64,000 bases of DNA, taken from Candidatus Zhuqueibacterota bacterium. Lineage in GTDB: Bacteria > Zhuqueibacterota > Zhuqueibacteria > Residuimicrobiales > Oceaniaggregativiventaceae. The translations under genes and the position numbers were made by a program. Shown here one piece after another: positions 62,314 to 64,000 of the stretch (position 1 is the stretch's first letter; the number at the start of each line of letters is the position of its first letter). The notes under the pieces are model-generated. The model saw only the letters and a program-made list of their open reading frames with translations. It was not told the DNA's origin and did no database searches. The stretch is taken from NCBI GenBank assembly GCA_014728115.1, contig WJME01000218.1, positions 57,443-121,442 on the forward strand, read 5' to 3'.

Positions 62314-63819
62314 TCAGCCCTTCATTTCTCTCCAGTCACGAGCCGCCCGCCCGACAGCTTTAAGATTCGGTACCCGGCATTCGTCGTACTCGCGTGATAT
62401 CACGATTCCATCAGAGCCGGCTTTATAGGCATTCATTGTGGCCTCATAAATACTGCCCGGATCGCTTGGAAAAGGTTGATTGTTCCAGGGAATGTCCAGC
62501 CCGATACCGGCATAGATTTTGGCTTGTTCACCTATGGCTTTATGCACGCGTTCCATTTCCCGGTACACATATTGCGGTGAAAATCCCTGGTCAGACAACT
62601 GTTCATAGCGGGGTTGCCTGTTTGGGTCGTAGCCATTAAACGCATAAAAGTTTTGCACAATCTGCTCTTCTGTCAATTCGCTGAAAAGTTTGGTTTTCCA
62701 TTCTGCGATGACCCAACCTTTCATGCGGGGTCCCATGATTTCATGATAAAGGATGGGTTTGATAAAGTCTGCTTTTTGGGCCATATCCTGGTAGCTGCAA
62801 GCCGCACGATAGAAACGATCCCATGTCGAGCGCTGATGATCGATGTGCCAACCCACCTCTGCGTCTTTGTTGATGCTTTTTACCGTGTCATAGATCATGC
62901 TTAAAATTTCGCGTTCAGCTGCGAACCACTGGTAATACCATCCCATGATTTCGTGGTATTCAAACAGGGTACGCATAATAGTGGTCATCAGGCCGTCCGG
63001 TGGATAGTCTTTCTTTTCAGCATTTTGAATCAATTCATACAGTCGAGTGTATCCGGTCTTTGCGCGAACCGGGTCTATCCCCTTTTCGGCATTGCGTTTC
63101 CTGCAGTATTGGCAAAAGCAAGCCGGCACAAACCCACGATAAAGCACTTCTGACAGCGGTCCTACCCGTTCTGCGCCATATTGCAAGCCATCGAGATCGT
63201 AATGGGTAAACATGTCAGCCATGGTTGCCCGGAGCCAGGCCCGATAGTCAGGGTTATTCCAACATGGACCACTCCCGGCATGGCCAAAGAGGTCCTCTGT
63301 GAGGACGCTCTCCCAGTTTTTGATCCATCCTCTCGGCTTGCCGGAATCATCCACCAGCTGATTGGGCTCATAGAGACGGGCATAGAGTTTTACGCCCCGT
63401 TCAGAGCGCACTTTTTGCAGTTCTTTAAAGATATCAGAATCCCAATATTCTTCATCGGGTCGGTTTTGATAATGTCTCAGGGTTGTGTCTTTATAAAAGG
63501 ACTCGTGATGCCTGATCCAGACCTTGGGCATGCTGCGTTTACGTTCATCGCGAACCGTCCAGCCATGATCCGGGGCAAGGACCTCGGGCGCACGTCCGCG
63601 TGCCACATAATAGCCATGGCTCAATAGAAAAAGCGCATTCACATTTGCCGTGCGTTGTAACAGGTCCAGGCTTTGTTCGATCCCTTCATCATACATGTTG
63701 TGCGGTTGAATCTGTATGCCCATCATTCGGTTCTGATGGGGGGATGAGTTTGTCCATCCGCGGGATGCAAGCAAGCCGGAGGCGAGCGCCGATGTTTTTA
63801 TAAAATGTCGCCGGTTCAT
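62314..63819 (-). CDS. Tat-exported TIM-barrel-like protein (glycosidase-like)
   Basis: A 501-residue protein starting with a twin-arginine signal (MNRRHFIKTSALASGLL). The body has repeated barrel-like segments: VNALFLLSHGYYVARG, KELQKVRSERGVKLYARLYEPN, MADMFTHYDLDGLQYGAERVG, a Cys cluster ACFCQYCRKRN, AEVGWHIDHQRSTWDRFY, and IYAGIGLDIPWNN with GSDGIVISREYDE near the end. The layout resembles family-10-like or alpha-amylase-like barrels of unassigned type found in Planctomycetota. Asp in LDGLQ and Glu residues late in the barrel could be catalytic. GGAG precedes the ATG. It lies 16 bases upstream of the HzsA-related gene. Confidence 0.65.
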   Translation of the reverse strand: MNRRHFIKTSALASGLLASRGWTNSSPHQNRMMGIQIQPHNMYDEGIEQSLDLLQRTANVNALFLLSHGYYVARGRAPEVLAPDHGWTVRDERKRSMPKVWIRHHESFYKDTTLRHYQNRPDEEYWDSDIFKELQKVRSERGVKLYARLYEPNQLVDDSGKPRGWIKNWESVLTEDLFGHAGSGPCWNNPDYRAWLRATMADMFTHYDLDGLQYGAERVGPLSEVLYRGFVPACFCQYCRKRNAEKGIDPVRAKTGYTRLYELIQNAEKKDYPPDGLMTTIMRTLFEYHEIMGWYYQWFAAEREILSMIYDTVKSINKDAEVGWHIDHQRSTWDRFYRAACSYQDMAQKADFIKPILYHEIMGPRMKGWVIAEWKTKLFSELTEEQIVQNFYAFNGYDPNRQPRYEQLSDQGFSPQYVYREMERVHKAIGEQAKIYAGIGLDIPWNNQPFPSDPGSIYEATMNAYKAGSDGIVISREYDECRVPNLKAVGRAARDWREMKG

Positions 63820-63830
63820 TCAAAACTCCG

Positions 63831-64000
63831 TTATTTTAACTGACTGATTTTTTCCTGATAAACTGTAAATGAAGTGTTTTGCAAGTATTCAGCGATTTCG
63901 GGATCAATGGATTCCTGCCAGCGCATACTGGAAATGAGCTGCATCCAGCCCGGCATGGCCGCATGATAAGGATCGAGTGTCAATGTTTCGAGTCTTTTTC
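63831..64000 (-). CDS. C-terminal end of an unrecognised gene (partial)
   Basis: The minus-strand frame open at the window end gives 56 codons and stops at TAA (63831-63833). It includes DPYHAAMPGWMQLISSMRWQ and ends in YQEKISQLK. I do not recognise a family. Its stop is 11 bases before the Tat-protein start, so it is the upstream member of the same operon. Confidence 0.7.
   Translation of the reverse strand, partial: KRLETLTLDPYHAAMPGWMQLISSMRWQESIDPEIAEYLQNTSFTVYQEKISQLK

Noticed and set aside
1..64000. Search by eye for CRISPR arrays, rRNA, tRNA and intact insertion sequences.
   Set aside because: No regularly spaced direct repeats, cloverleaf with TTCRA-type arm, rRNA core or transposase gene was recognised.

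Overview
The window reads as a piece of a chromosome from a Gram-negative, non-photosynthetic heterotroph of the FCB (Fibrobacterota-Chlorobiota-Bacteroidota) superphylum. It is probably close to Calditrichota, Ignavibacteria or candidate phylum KSB1. The evidence is two large secreted proteins ending in type IX secretion (T9SS) sorting domains with the NYPNPFNP signature, a TonB-dependent receptor, a GWxTD-domain protein, a peptidase/propeller/outer-membrane-barrel fusion, and an Na+-NQR complex. The lineage is inferred from gene families only. No rRNA, tRNA, CRISPR array or intact insertion sequence was seen.

Layout. 1-4.9 kb (+): tail of an unknown gene, an ATP-grasp protein, a secreted protein with a HEACH zinc-peptidase-like motif, and a sodium:solute symporter, closed by a strong bidirectional terminator. 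4.9-11.5 kb (-): PIG-L deacetylase and SGNH hydrolase pair, then YgjP-type metallopeptidase, CpeT-like protein, TonB receptor and DUF2911 protein. 11.7-19.7 kb: a secreted Asp-rich calcium-loop repeat protein, a cytidylate-kinase-like protein, a Tat-exported aldo/keto-reductase-like protein, a beta-barrel protein, a GH20 hexosaminidase, a DUF4432 sugar-epimerase-like protein and a membrane protein. 20-27.2 kb (+): the three-domain outer-membrane fusion, a homocysteine methyltransferase/MTHFR fusion, a GWxTD protein and a PHP phosphoesterase. 27.3-34.6 kb: a ribose-type ABC permease and lipoprotein binding protein without an ATPase gene, a membrane protein, a SWIM zinc-finger protein, an Ldh-family oxidoreductase, a convergent pyrimidine-nucleoside phosphorylase, a cupin and an AEC transporter.

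34.7-43.9 kb: a YCF48-repeat T9SS protein, a DUF429 protein and phosphoesterase pair, a LamG/CBM T9SS protein, an NlpC/P60 peptidase and TsaC. 44.1-55.2 kb (+): L-lactate dehydrogenase, a two-thioredoxin-fold oxidoreductase, complete nqrABCDEF, a CBS protein, the flavin transferase ApbE, a 50-residue Cys-rich membrane protein that looks like an NqrM-type maturation factor, and an acyl-CoA ligase. Together these give a sodium-pumping NADH:quinone oxidoreductase plus its assembly genes.

55.3-64 kb (-): hemolysin III, a DUF2442 remnant in an otherwise empty 436-base gap, a UbiA prenyltransferase, an imperfect inverted repeat, then a tight operon with visibly higher GC. That operon has a partial gene, a Tat-exported TIM-barrel-like protein, an HzsA-related cytochrome and a propeller/di-heme peroxidase fusion. 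This right-hand end is the most unusual part of the window.

Several starts were moved from the longest possible frame to a codon with a better ribosome binding site or signal peptide. The clearest is the methyltransferase gene, whose first ATG lies inside the terminator hairpin of the gene before it.
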